From Labia minor (Eukaryota > Arthropoda > Insecta > Dermaptera > Spongiphoridae): 64,000 nt of DNA. Of the stretch, positions 51,933-64,000 are shown one piece after another. The notes below the pieces were generated by a model, which worked only from the letters and a program-made list of their open reading frames with translations, was not told the origin of the DNA and did no database searches. The stretch lies in NCBI GenBank assembly GCA_963082975.1, contig OY720350.1, positions 23,469,875-23,533,874 on the forward strand, given 5' to 3'. The number at the start of each line of letters is the position of its first letter. Position 1 is the first letter of the stretch. Position numbers and translations under genes: made by a program.

Positions 51933-53018
51933 ATTTTTTTATTCATTAAATTTTTAATACTTGTATGATTATAAATTTTAATTTCACTTTTGTTAACAAA
52001 TGAAAAATTTTATAAAATTGAAATTAAGAAATTGCAATTGCTAAGTAAAGTAGTAATTATTGGCTTTTTCTTTATATTTTTAATTTTGAATCCAAGATAA
52101 CGTATCTTTAAGATTTAATAATATTCTATTAATGTTGTTTATATAATATTTTATTAAGTCCCATGAATAATTCTATACTTTTTTTTTTATAGATTAACTT
52201 TTTATTATTAATATGAATATATATCTGTTTATAGTCATAATTTTTTTTTAATGATCTAGCCTCAATTATTAACTGAACGGAAAATTTTTCAACATTTACA
52301 AACAATTTATTTATTTATTTATTTATTCACCTAGAATAAAGAAATACATTTAATAAATTATAATTTGCTTGAATAGTTATTTAATAGTTAATATAATATC
52401 TGTATATTTAATTTATTTATTATATAAGTATTATATTATTTATTCATATATATTATTTTTATTTTAATAGAATAAAATAAATAAATATAAAATGTTAAAG
52501 AAACAATTATTATGATCAATTATTTAGCTATTGACACATTTATGCTCTCTGAAAAGAGGAAATAAATATTAATATTCATTTTTTGATTGATATATAAACA
52601 AATGTATCCTTATGGTCATGATTTTATCTAAATCCTATTAAAGATATTAAGCAATCACATATCTAAAACCTCAATATTTAAGTTTAATTAAGCTTAAATA
52701 TTGATAAATTTAAATTGATATATATATTCAATTATCTCAAGCGAATGAACGATAATTCCTATCCTTTACTTTCAGGTCATAAACCTCAATTGAAAAAAAA
52801 AACACGTTTTCATATTAATATTATATATTTAGTCCCATTTGTAAAATAAAGAATCTCGATTATAGGGGCAGGACCCCTTTACAGCCCCCCATTGAACCTT
52901 TTTTATATATTACTATGAATTGTGATTTATTTTTCTATTTATTTATTGTAGATAAATATGGATTATCGATATTTCAAAGCGAAAAGAGCTTATTAATCCA
53001 CTAGGTGATTATATAGAC
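51933..53018. other. AT-rich spacer
   Basis: A short GC patch lies at 52865-52895 (AGGGGCAGGACCCC). No gene. Confidence 0.5.
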
Positions 53019-53310
53019 CAGTGGTTCCCAAACTTATTTGGCCGAGCGCCCTCTTTTCTGAAAAAATCTACTCAGCGCCCCCTGGAAATTAACATTTTTA
53101 ATTTTAATAATAATTAAACAGAAATATAAATGTAACTATTTGCAAAATATTATAAAAAAAGGTGTAAATTAGAAATATTGAAATTGTATCTATTTATTGA
53201 ACTCAGAATATAAAAGTAATATTCCCTAAATGCATCTGTGGCCATCACCGCCCCCCTGAAACGCTGCAGCATCCACGAGGGGGCGGTAGCGCCCACTTTG
53301 GGAATCACTG
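53019..53310. mobile_element. hAT-type MITE with 8-bp target duplication
   Basis: 292 bp, CAGTGGTTCCCAAACTTA at left and CCCACTTTGGGAATCACTG at right (inverted with a few changes), flanked by ATATAGAC at 53011-53018 and 53311-53318. AGCGCCCCC and GGGGGCGGTAGCGCCC are subterminal. No ORF. Confidence 0.9.
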
Positions 53311-53318
53311 ATATAGAC

Positions 53319-53935
53319 TAACACAATGAAATCAGTCTGGATTTACATTAATACATACATGGCTGTGCCCCGGCAAATAAGTCTCTATTTTCCTGATAGG
53401 GTTTTTTGTTTAACAATAAAATTAATGTTTTACATAAATAAGTAATGATTTCTTCATACCACAAAGGGCTTATATTGATATAGCATATTAATAAATATTA
53501 ATACATTTTTTTTAGAATTTCAATAGAAAATGAAAAAAAAAATCACAAAATTTGTTTTTGATAAATACTTATTATATTATAAGTTGTGAATAAATTTATT
53601 AATATGTATTATCATCTGTGTAAATATATTTGTAGATTTATAGATAATTAAATGATATTTAAATCTATATATATAAAGGAGAGTGTTTGTATGTATGTAT
53701 GTATGTATGTATGTAATTTGTTTACTTTTTTGCTGTCATAGAAACAAACAAAAAAGAAATTTCCTACTTAACCGACATTTTACCGGTAATTTAGAATTAT
53801 AAACAAAGACAATTGAACATAACTATAAACAAATTGAACATTGAACATTTTCAAGATAGAAAGACAGAAAGATTTATACTTACAACGTTTACAAGACTAA
53901 TAAGATAAATTTTAGATTAATATATAAATGTATAT
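53319..53935. other. AT-rich spacer with GTAT microsatellite
   Basis: (GTAT)n at 53688-53715 is preceded by TATATAAAGGAGAGTGTTTG, a common edge of small non-autonomous elements. Not classified. Confidence 0.4.
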
Positions 53936-54160
53936 ATATAAAAAAAGGTTTTTGTCTGCACATTGCTCAGAATTTAAAAATTTTTGCATATCTTCGCGTT
54001 TCATGACCTCTAGAATCCAAAAGTGACTTTAGAATTTTTCATGTCTGTCTGTCCGGAAAATAAGGATGTTATAGACTCAAAATTGGCTGAAACGATTTCT
54101 ATGAAATTACATCACAATATTCTTATATACCTCTATGGTAACATAGGCTTTAAATTTTAT
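53936..54160 (+). repeat. Short interspersed repeat sharing a start with 57552
   Basis: TTTTGTCTGCACATTGCTCAGAATTTAAA recurs near 57565-57595. It continues with TTCATGACCTCTAGAATCC and GTCTGTCTGTCCGG. Function unknown, probably a DNA transposon end. Confidence 0.4.
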
Positions 54161-54299
54161 TAATATCTAATCAATAACCGCAGAATTTAATTTTTTGAAG
54201 TTTATATAGTTCTCCGTGTTGTTCATTCAATGAAATTAAAATATCAAAATGAAATGATCAAGAAATATTATACTCTATCTCTATTATAACATATACAAT

Positions 54300-55113
54300 A
54301 CTTACAAACCATAGGCGGAGGAAATATTAGAAGAAATCATTGCGGGTTCAGGCCAAATCGATCAACATTAATTACGATATTTTCATTATGACCGATATTC
54401 GAAAAAAACCGCGAATTCAATATTTCTGTTCACTAATTATTTGTAGACTTTAGTAAAACCTACGCATGACTCAATAGATCCGGGTAAACTTTTTCAAATT
54501 TTGATCTTCAAATTTATCTTGAAGGTAGTAAAGAAAGAGTAAGATGCGGAAATCAATTGTAAAATATTAGGTTACCCAGACGACTTAAATATAATAGGAG
54601 ATTCGGCAATTGCAATTACAGATAGCTAGGAAAAATTAATCGAGGTAGGAAAAGTGATGGGGTTTGAAATTAATAATGATAAATAAAAATATTTAGAAAC
54701 AAACAGGAGCAGTATTAACATACAAAATGTAGGATTTGAATATGTAGAAAAATTGAATGTAATCACGATTTAAATCGAGGTTGCAATCGGGAAACGCCTG
54801 TTATCATGCAATAAAGAGGGTTATCTCATCAAAATTATTATAAAAGGGAATCAAAATTAAAATATATAAAACAATTATTTTGTCTGTTGTATTATATGAG
54901 TGTGAGACATGGTCTATGATGTTAGGCGATAAGAGTGGATTTAGAGTATTTGAGAATAGGATTCTTCCCAGCATTTGTGGGCCAAAGAAAGATGAGGACA
55001 CCAAGGAATGACGTAAGAGAGATGGAACAGAGGCTCAGGATAAGGACACTTGGAGAAATGTGGTTGTAGCTGCCAAGAACTTTCGAGTACCGTTGAGCCC
55101 CATAGATAGATAG
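54300..55113 (+). pseudogene. RTE-like retrotransposon fragment with 3' end
   Basis: Degenerate RT (YPDDLNIIGDSAIA in place of YADD, at about 54560-54620), then KTIILSVVLYECETWSM and VFENRILPSICGPKKD, followed by the family 3' end CCAAGAACTTTCGAGTACCG and a (GATA)n tail. Many stops. Confidence 0.7.
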
Positions 55114-56868
55114 ATATAACATATTCAATAATAATATATATAATTAATTTACTGATTAAATTAAAATATATTTTAAATAATCACACAATAAGAAATGAAA
55201 GTTTTATGTTATACACTGATTGAAACAAAATGGATGAAAACCTTTTACTACTTTCAACCAAATACTATGTACCACTCGGAGCCCCCGTCTAGGTGTGAAG
55301 AGCGACGAAGGAGCTCTGAGCAGCTAGTATTATATATAATTATTTATTTTAAAAAAATATTTTTCAATCTTTATTTTAATTAATTTATTATACATTTATT
55401 AATTGAATAAATTTGGTGTGTTCTGAATTTTTCTATTCAAATTACATAAATGAAAATTATTCCATAAACTCTGTTCCATAGACTCTCAATTTAATATAAT
55501 GTAATGGTATTATGAATTTTAAATAGAGTATTAACTTATTTTTCTTTCAAATTTTGAAAATATTTATAACATAAATTAAAAAAAACAATTTTCTTTATTA
55601 TTTAAAATTTTAAAAATTATAATATTATAAAATTTTGATTAGAAAAGTATATATTTTATATACCTTTTTAAAAAGAATTTCATTAAGAATTATTTATTAA
55701 ATTAGCCCTTTATCATTTTTCCTAGGAATTTTTATCCATTTGTTTTTAATTTTATCTTTCAACTTAAGTACATTAAAATTTCAGAATACATCAAATAATA
55801 CTTTCCAATATCAAACATTTTTCAATCAAATTATGATATCTGAAATTATTTGTCCTTATTTATTAAAATAAAAAACCAAACCATATCATCAGATAAAAGT
55901 CTTTTGTCATTTCTTTATAACGTTTTTTTATTTTTAATTTAATTTATTTTATTTTTTTTTTAATTTAAAATAATACCTCTGTTTATCTATCTTAAACATA
56001 GTAAAAATGAATAGACCATGTTTTTGTTTATTAATATTTTTTCTAATCAATAGAAATAAATTACAATTATTGGTTATAAAACGACACCCTCTAAATTGTT
56101 GATTTAATTCCGGATTTAATTACGTCAATTGATTTCATCATTCACTTTAATATTAAATCATGATTAAAAATTATAATGTTTTTAAATTAATTAATATAAG
56201 AAAAGAAATAAGAAAAAAAAATATATCATATCATATCAGATAAAATGATGCCTTATCATGTGAGATGGATCACATTTATATAGAATTAATACAATCGCTT
56301 TCATTATTATTATTAATTTAATTTTCTTTAGAATAATATTTAATATAAATCTAATTCTCTCCTATTCAATTTTGCAAAATAAAATAAAAAATTTTTAAAA
56401 AAACATCTAATATCATTAATATAATCGATAGGTTAAAGAAAATTATTAAAAACTCTGGGTTTTAAGTTTCAAAATAAGGTTTATAAAACTTTATGATCAT
56501 TTCGTCAGTTGTCATCATCAGAACCTTGTACTATACTGAATACTATACATTCATCGAAATGATCATAAATTTAATATTTATTTTGAAACTTAAATTCGAG
56601 TAGTAGTATTTTTAATAACTTACCTTTAAGTTATTGATTTTTTTTTATTTTTCAGTTCTATTTATAAATTTAAAATTGATAAAAAATAAATTTCAGGTTA
56701 CATTTCCAAAATGATACAATGTTTCAACGAGAGCTGTCAGTCCAAATTTTATATCTAATTATAGAAAAATTCTCAAAGAACTGTCTCTAGTGTTTTTAAG
56801 CAAATTTGAACCTGGTATTGGTCCACTAATAGCAAACTTTATTTTCTATTAATCTTTTACTTCGGCGC
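55114..56868. other. AT-rich segment bounded by 35-bp inverted repeats
   Basis: GAGCCCCCGTCTAGGTGTGA (from 55280) and, reversed, CAGGGGCTCCGCC at 56884-56900 with CTCTTCACACCTAGAC before it, form inverted ends about 1.6 kb apart. No ORF between them. Confidence 0.35.
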
Positions 56869-57260
56869 TCTTCACACCTAGACAGGGGCTCCGCCCCCTG
56901 TACCCCCCGAGTGTCCCTATTCTGAGCTATAACCATCTAACTCCTACTCTATCCTATCTCTCTCACGTTCCTTCCTACATTGTCCACCCTGTTCACAATT
57001 GGTCTTCCAAACGGACGTTTTCCAATCGAACTCCCACCAATATATTTTTCCTCTCCCATGCTAGCCATGTGCCCTGCCGATCCCAGCCTTCTCTATTTTA
57101 TGACCTATAATTTAATAATTTTGATCCCCTTTGATAATAATTTCCCGATTGCAACCTCGATTTAAATTCTTTGCAAATATTATTCTCTCTGATACTAATT
57201 ATTTTGTCTTATCACTATTAATTTCAAACCCCATCAATTTTCCTGCCTCGATTAATTTTT
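56869..57260 (-). pseudogene. RTE-like 3' end fragment
   Basis: GAGTGTCCCTATTCTGAGC, CCCACCAATATATTTTTCC and ACCTCGATTTAAATTC, in reverse, are the same region as 47310-47690 and 60640-61090. The outermost terminus is replaced by the GC-rich inverted repeat. Confidence 0.6.
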
Positions 57261-58669
57261 TTATGCTACTTTAAATGTTATTAATTTATTTAAAAAAAAA
57301 TCAGAGTAAACAAAATAAAAATAAAATATAAAATTAGCATAACACTAAACTACTATAAAAATAATATTAAAAAATATATTATATATTAAAATCTTACGTG
57401 AAAATCCAATTATGAGATCAAATTTTCTTAATAAAATAATTTACTCACATAATCTTAAAAATTAATAGTATTAAATTATAGCCGTAATGTGAATGTTTTC
57501 AAAGTTTAAAAGGCCAATAAGATCAATTGAGATATTGTAAATATCAATAGATATATAAAAAGATTTTTATCTGCACATTGCTCAGAATTTAAATTACCGC
57601 CAAATTATCGCCACCAGCGCCTCTATGATCTAGTATGGTAACTAAACTATTTTTAATTAATATTCTTTATAATTTTTTTAAAATTTTTCTAATTCAAAAA
57701 TCGAAAATCGGGCTTCGAGGTCTGGTGGCCAGCCCCTTTGTGCTTCCGTGTAAAAAATTCCAGGTCCCTGCGTGCGATAGATTTGCCTGGAGAGCTCGGT
57801 CAAACAGACAAACAGGCAGACACATTACACTTGCTTTTATTATTATAGATTATCGTTATAACTAACTAATATATTAATAATTAATTTAATGAACTTTAAA
57901 AGAAATGTATTTTCTAAAATACATATTTTTATTAATAAAGGCATTTATTATTCATACAATTAAAAAAAAATCTTATTAATAAATCATAAAGTATACCACT
58001 CTTAGCATTTTATTTTAAAATTAAAAATTAAAATCTTACGTTCTTCACTTGTTTGCTTGATAAATTAATTATTTAATAAAAGTTTATGACTTTTAGCAAT
58101 TTGTTAAATACTACATACATTGTTTAACTTGACAACACCCTAGAGTGTTTAAAGTTGAGCAACACCTTGAACTTGGGCGTATGCTTTTTAGGGAATAACC
58201 GAGGTTCATTACATATTTACAAGCTAGTCAATCCTAGTCCTGGTATTTACTGTTTCCTTCTTAGATTCATCACTGTTTAAAAGCCTCGACTAAACATATT
58301 TTATTTTTTTCAGTAAGAGTTTTCATCAAATTTGAAAATGTGCATTACAAAAAAGTTCTAAAATGAATGAACTATTTTGATATAAAATATTAATATGTTA
58401 TAAAATAACTAAAGTTTAGGAATTTTTGTTTTGTTTTGTTTTTCTTTATATACCAGTATAAAGAATAAATAAATGTCAATTAATAGGATACCAACTTTAG
58501 ATAAAAAAACTTATTGTATCATTCTGCCTATCATCGTTTTTGAATCAATTATATCGATGCTCCACCAAAATGACTTTCTCTGGATGAATTTGAGGCACAT
58601 GCTTATCGTCGAAATCACATTTAAATATTAATGACATACGAATAAAATTTCATCAATATATATATATAT
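57261..58669. other. AT-rich spacer with two repeat scraps
   Basis: 57552-57850 contains CTGCACATTGCTCAG (shared with 53950) and GTGCGATAGATTTGCCTGG...CAAACAGACAAACAGGC...TTTTATTATTATAG, typical of a transposon 3' flank. 58130-58290 is a GC-richer patch that I cannot classify. Confidence 0.4.
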
Positions 58670-58875
58670 AGGGTGACCATATTTTGAAAACACCAAACCG
58701 GGACAATTTTTTATTTATTTTTTTTTTTTAGAACCAAATTAAAAAAAAAAATACGAAATGTCCTAAATGTTTAAAAAACGGGACAATAGGCTGTTCCGAA
58801 GACATTTTTTGGGACGCCGGGACAGATCACCTAAAAACGGGACAATCTCGGAAAAACAGGACGTTTGGTCACCCT
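58670..58875. mobile_element. 206-bp MITE with AGGGTGACCA ends
   Basis: AGGGTGACCATATTTTG at left and GGACGTTTGGTCACCCT at right are inverted. ATATATAT flanks both sides, compatible with an 8-bp hAT-type duplication but inside an AT run, so weak. CGGGACAAT motifs are repeated inside. Confidence 0.75.
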
Positions 58876-58884
58876 ATATATATA

Positions 58885-59165
58885 AAACCTCTGACTTTGT
58901 ACGTCCTACGCCATGACAAAACCTATCAAGCCGGTTATATCAATGATGTCTCCTATGATCAGTAAAACGGGATCTCTCAACCTTTACCTTGATTTTCTTG
59001 ATCGGAGGCGCTATCAAGTAGCTTTTCCCCAATGTTGTTCCCGGAGGCTGGGTTGACTCCGTCCCATAGACCCCAGCTAGAGAAATTACCTTGCCAGGCC
59101 CGGGACTTGAACCCGGGACCATGTGAATGTGAGGCAGGTTCGCTACCCACACACCCAATGGCGCC
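58885..59165 (-). mobile_element. tRNA-derived SINE (second family)
   Basis: On the minus strand: head GGCGCCATTGGGTGTGTGGG with A box (TGGGTGTGTGGGTAGCG) and B box (GGGTTCAAGTCCC), a CAC triplet at the anticodon position, then a body CTTGATAGCGCCTCCGATC and GAGAGATCCCGTTTTACTG. It ends near GTCAGAGGTTTTATATA. It abuts the AGGGTGACC MITE. The body differs from the SINE at 28970. Confidence 0.75.
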
Positions 59166-60629
59166 TAAATATATATATATTAAGATATAATGTTCTTAAT
59201 TAGATTATAATATGAAACAAAAGTAGACACATAACAATTAAAAACTTTAGAAAAATGTATTCCTTAGTTTGTCAGAAAAATGTCAAAATGTTTAAATAAA
59301 CACAGTTATAAATTAATTATGTATTTACTAAATAGTTGTGATGACTTCTATTTTTTTTTTTTTTTTTTTTTTTTTGATAAATTATTTTTTTAATTTATGA
59401 TTGCATATAAAATCCATTATTTTTCTATGATGATTAATAGCTTGATAGTCAGGCCATCGTACAGATGTTAATGTTAAGAAATATCTCGTGATTTTAATAT
59501 CCATTGTATCAAGTGTTTCATTGATTATACATAAATGGATAAAATTATGATAACCTCCCAATTCTCCTTTCCCTTCCCCCTTTACTTTTACATAACAATA
59601 TTATAAATAATTGTTATTTTATCTATCAATTCAAAGGAAACTTAATTTAATCTTATCATCAGATGACACTTGTGAATAATAATGATTAATCATACTACTA
59701 ATGTCACATATGAAATATAAATTAATTTACGTTCTATTTTATATTTAATTTAGCAAATATTTATTTTATTTATTTCATAAAATTGAAATGAACATAATAA
59801 ATCTTTTACACTTTAGTATGTTATTTATAATTAACAAGGAAATAAGACACATTCCAAGCATTTTTGTAACTAATTAATTCCCATAAATAAAGTGCTTATG
59901 TTTGTCACCAGAGAAAGAAATCTATTCTCAATTGTCATTAGTACCAGTTGTCATGATGTTTACATGACGTAACCAGTAATGCATATATAAAACATTAAAT
60001 GTTGTAACTGGATTTCCCTATTTAATATTTAAACATAACTAAAACGTCTATTTTAGATTATATATAATACTATAATGACATTTTAATATTTTTTTTTTTT
60101 TTTACTTTGATATTCAAATAAAAACAAATATAGTTTTATAATTTTTTTTTATATTAAAAAAAAAAAACTAAAAATTAAAAAAGTGAAAATTAATTTATTT
60201 TATTTTTAACAAAATTTAAATGAATTTATTCTTATCATTGATTGATTGATCATTGATAGATAATAAGGAATGATACAGGTGACATAAAAATATTTAACTT
60301 ATTTTCTTAATTTATTAGAATAATATATTTTAATTAATACTTTCATTAAAAAGTTGTATTTTGATGTGAAAATCTTTCCTTATAAGATAAATTTATTAAC
60401 TATTATTTTTCATAATTTTAATAAGATAAAATAAATAACATAAATCTAAGCATGACAAGTGAATGGATTATTTCAATTATTGATGTTTGACTTGTAATTT
60501 AAGAATTTCAAACCCCACTTATTTTACATGATGTTTGTTAGAATTCATTTTAGTATTTTTTAAAAATTATTAATTACAGCGCCCACTCGAGCATTTCCGA
60601 CACATAGAATAAATTGCTGCCCATATCTA
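59166..60629. other. AT-rich spacer
   Basis: A 26-T run is at 59350-59375. No gene. Confidence 0.5.
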
Positions 60630-61085
60630 TCTATCCCTGTGACTCTACGGAACTCGAAAATTCTTGGCCGCAGCAACCACATTTCTCCAAGTGTCCCTAT
60701 CCTAAGCCACAACCCTCCAATCCCTATTCTCTCCCATCTCTCTCACGTCCCTTCTTATTGTCCACCCACCTCGTCCTTGATCTTCCAAAAGCGGACGTTC
60801 CCCAATCAATTTCCTCACAAATATATTTTTTCGCCATTCTTTCCTCTCCCATTCTAGCCACGTCCCTTGTCCATCGCAGCCTCCTCGATTTTATGACCCT
60901 ATGTGTGGAGGTGCATAGGAGTCATGCAATGCAGCCTTCGTTATTCCCCGGATACCTCATCTTTGACCCATAAATGCTGTGAAGAATCCTATATTGAAAT
61001 ACTCTAAATCTAATCTCCCAGGGTCATAGTCCATGCCTCATACCAATATAATACAACCGGCAAAATAATTGTTTCGTAAAATTTA
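60630..61085 (-). pseudogene. RTE-like 3' end fragment, longest
   Basis: From the family terminus (CTCTACGGAACTCGAAAATT at 60643) leftwards on the minus strand through the C-terminal coding part (Arg/Pro-rich, then a broken FENRILHSIYG-type block) to a breakpoint near 61085. Stops and shifts throughout. Confidence 0.7.
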
Positions 61086-63149
61086 TTAAATTCACAACCA
61101 AAAGTCTTTAAGATTTACCGCCCCTGACAAATACCCAAATTGCCGCCTATAGAAATATTTATGCTAATATTTTTTTAAATGAAATTAAATGTATATCAAG
61201 CTGTTAATCAATTATTAGAATATCATAGAAAATAATTGTCTATGCAAAATAAACAAATTAGAATAATTTAATCATTTTCAAAATATACACCTATATTATA
61301 AAAATAGTTAGATAGATATTAAATCCAAGTCATTTTTCGAGATGGAGAGAGAGAAAATCAAAATGAGGCATGATAAAGAAGCACTTTTGGGGGATAGGAG
61401 GGGGAGATATAAACTTAAGAAATTTTAATTTTTTTTAAAGAATAAACAAGTTTTTATTTTTTAAAAACATAATTGTATTTTTCTTAATTAATGCAATTCA
61501 TTACGATATAGGATAAATATCAAAGAGTATTAAAATCATTCAAGTGTTTTGATTATTCTGAATTTAGAAACATGATTGAAGATTTAGTTCAAATTTTTAA
61601 TTATACATGAATAATTTTATTGTTTTTCGTCAAGTTATTTTATATCTTTTTTTTAGAAAATGATCTTTTCTATCTCCTAAGCAAATTAAAATATGTAATG
61701 TGATATGAGTTTTCACTATTATGTTATTTAAATGTTATTGCTATTTGAGATTCTTGGATAAGGAAAAATTCAAATCATGACATCCTCTATCTCCACTTTT
61801 TCCTGATACAAACAATTAAATTAATTAAATGATAGCAAAATCCGGTTAAAAAATATTAAAATCTTCCGTCTAAAAAATATAAATGAATCTAATTTATATT
61901 AATCAATTTGAAATTATTCTTTATTCTCAATTAATAATTAATTTATTGATGATAAGAATATACTCATTTATTTCTTTCTAATCTCAAATATCACTGATAT
62001 TTAATTCTTTTAAATTTAATATTTTTCAATAAAAATATCTATTTTTTTACTACAAATTTAATTTATAGAATAATTATAATTGATTTTTTTATTTTAAAAA
62101 TAATTTATTCTATTATTTTCTTAATTTCTTAAAATAAAAATTAATTAAATATTACATAATATATAAATTATTAATTATCTAAAAAATACTAATCAAATTT
62201 CTTTGGTGGTATTGATTGGAAAAATAACTCAAGTTCTAGTCGTAAAATTATATAAGACTGATCCACAATAGAAACCCTATAAATAGGTTTATTTTATAAT
62301 CAAATTTATAAATAGTATCTTTAGTAATAAAATTCATAGAAAATAGAAATTTTATAATATAAGAGTATTAAATTAAATATATTATACATATTAGTAATGA
62401 ACATCTACAATTTTGATTATATATTATTTATTATTTATTTATTTTAAAAAATATAAAAATAAAAGGTGAATAATTTATTATATTTGATTAAAAATCTCTA
62501 AAGATTAGTTAAATTTAAATTTCTTAAGGTTGTATAATTTTTTAACTTTAATCATTATTCTTTTTTTTTTTTCATTTTTTTAAAGATTTTTATTGAAATT
62601 GAAATTCGTTTCGAATTTTTCTGCATTCCTTTATAAGTGATAGTCTTAACTTCTGAAACTATAGTCTTTCAAGTTTTTGGATACCTAAATTCCATAGATA
62701 AGATAATACAGTTAGTAAGATAAAAATCAGAAATCTAGCGTTGTAGTATGTATATTAAAAAAAAATATAAAAAAATTAATAAATTTATAATATTATATCT
62801 ACTACTTAGAAAAATTAATATTTCGTAATAATTTATTTATTTACACTTCCAATTTACATAGTTTATCAAGTCTATAATCTAAATAAGATTTTAAATGATT
62901 TCTCTATTGACTTTATGAATATCTTTTCTTAAATTATTATAACGATTGATATATTTATTTTACTTTCTTTTACTCAACTTCTCACTCAATTAATCGATGA
63001 ATTAATTTTTTTAAAAAATGATATTTATTATATAAAAATAATTTCTTTTCTTTTTTAAAGTGTTATATTATAACCATAAATAAAAATTTTACATATTTAA
63101 ATTATTAATCTAAAAGATATTCAATTATATTTATACATATAAATTATAA
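61086..63149. other. AT-rich spacer
   Basis: Two kilobases of A/T-rich sequence without ORFs, terminal repeats or RNA genes that I can support. Confidence 0.5.
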
Positions 63150-63440
63150 AATATAGATCATAGGTTTCCAAACTTTTTTGTGTCGTAGACCCCTTGCCGG
63201 TTTTGGATAGACCCCCTACTTAACCTGAAATTTATTTTTTGTAAAAAAAATTTTAGCTTTTTTTTAAGGGCCTTATTGAATTGAATGATAAGATAGTATA
63301 ATGTGAGTAAATAGGCTTGTGATCCACTATCGTAGACCCCCTTCAGGCGATCAGGATTAAATTCTCTCTGAAGGGATTGCTTGCTATTTTATATGTATAA
63401 ACACTAAATTACTTAATCCTGACCGATTTCATTGTGTCAG
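63150..63440 (+). repeat. Decayed hAT-type MITE
   Basis: AGGTTTCCAAACTTTTTTGTG and repeated TAGACCCCCT motifs (63187, 63209, 63333) are usual in the CAGTGGTT...-type hAT MITEs. Ends are not precise. Confidence 0.5.
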
Positions 63441-63523
63441 ACTCCCCAGTCACTTAGAAAGAATGAATTTTTTCTTTCAGGCTAAAATCTACATATCTAT
63501 TCAATAAATAAATAATAATCTTT

Positions 63524-63812
63524 GGTAATTGTCCAGATTAATTGGCTAATCATGGATTTGGATAAAAGTTTACCAGTGGATTCCTTTTTTTTTAATTCCA
63601 AACAAACTTTCCTTATGCAATTTTTCCGGGTCGTTTCTAATTAACGAGATACTAATTATTAATCTTTGAAAGATTAGCTGGTTATGAACGTTGAAATGGG
63701 CAACCATTGAGTAATGTTTTATTCACTAATTCACTAATTATTCACTTATTCAGTAATTTATTTCGTTTTTTTGGGTTCAAATTATTTAATTAATTTTTTA
63801 ATTTTTCTATCC
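63524..63812 (+). repeat. RepB, single arm
   Basis: GGTAATTGTCCAGATTAA, CATGGATTTGGATAAAAG, TACCAGTGGATTCC, TTTTCCGGGTCGTTTC, AGCTGGTTATGAACG. Ends in poly(A) before the 174-bp exact repeat. Confidence 0.7.
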
Positions 63813-63826
63813 AAAAAAAAAAAAAA

Positions 63827-64000
63827 TTAAATTATTTTTTCATATTGATAATAATAATTAATATGAATCCTTTCCTTGAAATTTGATTAATAAATTAATT
63901 AATCGTCACTAAAACTATACTGTAGTCATTTTTTTGAAACAAATTTAATTTTAATTTTTGTTTTTATCATTTTGGTTAATTTCAACATTTAAATTTTGTT
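63827..64000 (+). repeat. Second copy of the 174-bp exact repeat (cut by window edge)
   Basis: Identical to 48668-48841. The left junction is a poly(A) run (63813-63826). Confidence 0.9.

Noticed and set aside
59095..59165. Possible tRNA-Val-like gene
   Set aside because: Head of a SINE: downstream SINE body, no closed acceptor stem, no terminator-like T run in the right place.

Overview
The window is AT-rich, intron-bearing animal DNA made almost entirely of transposable elements, their relics and AT-rich spacer. An R1-clade non-LTR retrotransposon, a gypsy-group LTR element with an env-like remnant, Mag/412-like gypsy LTRs, mariner, hAT and RTE-like relics and a NonA-type (DBHS) gene copy point to an arthropod, most likely an insect; the species cannot be named from sequence alone. 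There is no rRNA gene, functional-looking tRNA gene or CRISPR array, and no complete host gene that I can recognise.

Layout. 1-1573: 5' exons of a hAT/ZMYM1-like gene running off the left edge, a tandem pair of hAT-type ends, a scrap of a C2H2 zinc-finger array, a hAT transposase scrap and a TIR scrap. 1574-12887: a gypsy-group element (LTRs AGT...ACT, 4-bp target duplication CGGC) whose pol is reduced to an integrase tail fused in frame behind gag and a coiled coil. An apparently intact R1-clade element (6332-12010, 10-bp target duplication, poly(A) tail) is nested in its env remnant. 12892-17103: two copies of a two-exon zinc-finger gene; one is broken by a solo LTR, and the other carries a nearly homogeneous finger array. 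17324-19507: a duplicated small-exon gene flanking a 1.66-kb repeat. 19880-22637: RTE-like relics, an LTR scrap and a processed NonA-like pseudogene. 22638-27306: a nearly complete Mag/412-like gypsy element on the minus strand with one in-frame stop. 27629-29636: second copy of the 1.66-kb repeat, holding a tRNA-derived SINE with a 12-bp target duplication.

29.6-64 kb is mostly AT-rich spacer with repeats. These include a hairpin-ended family (RepA; copies near 30.2, 31.2, 35.4, 36.0, 50.5 and 51.5 kb), a related hairpin-ended family (RepC, 40.6-41.0 kb), a foldback family (RepB; 39.3, 45.8 and 63.5 kb), mariner copies (42.3 and 48.9-49.7 kb), hAT-type MITEs (53.0, 58.7 and 63.2 kb), a second tRNA-derived SINE (58.9-59.2 kb) and several 3' ends of one RTE-like family. 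Two GC-richer islands (34.4-35.1 and 36.5-37.5 kb) are unexplained.

The most interesting items are the pol-less gypsy element with an intact gag/coiled-coil/integrase-tail ORF, the homogeneous zinc-finger array and its repeated association with transposon ends, and the hairpin-ended repeat families. Several insertions can be proven inside the window because a paralogous empty site is present.
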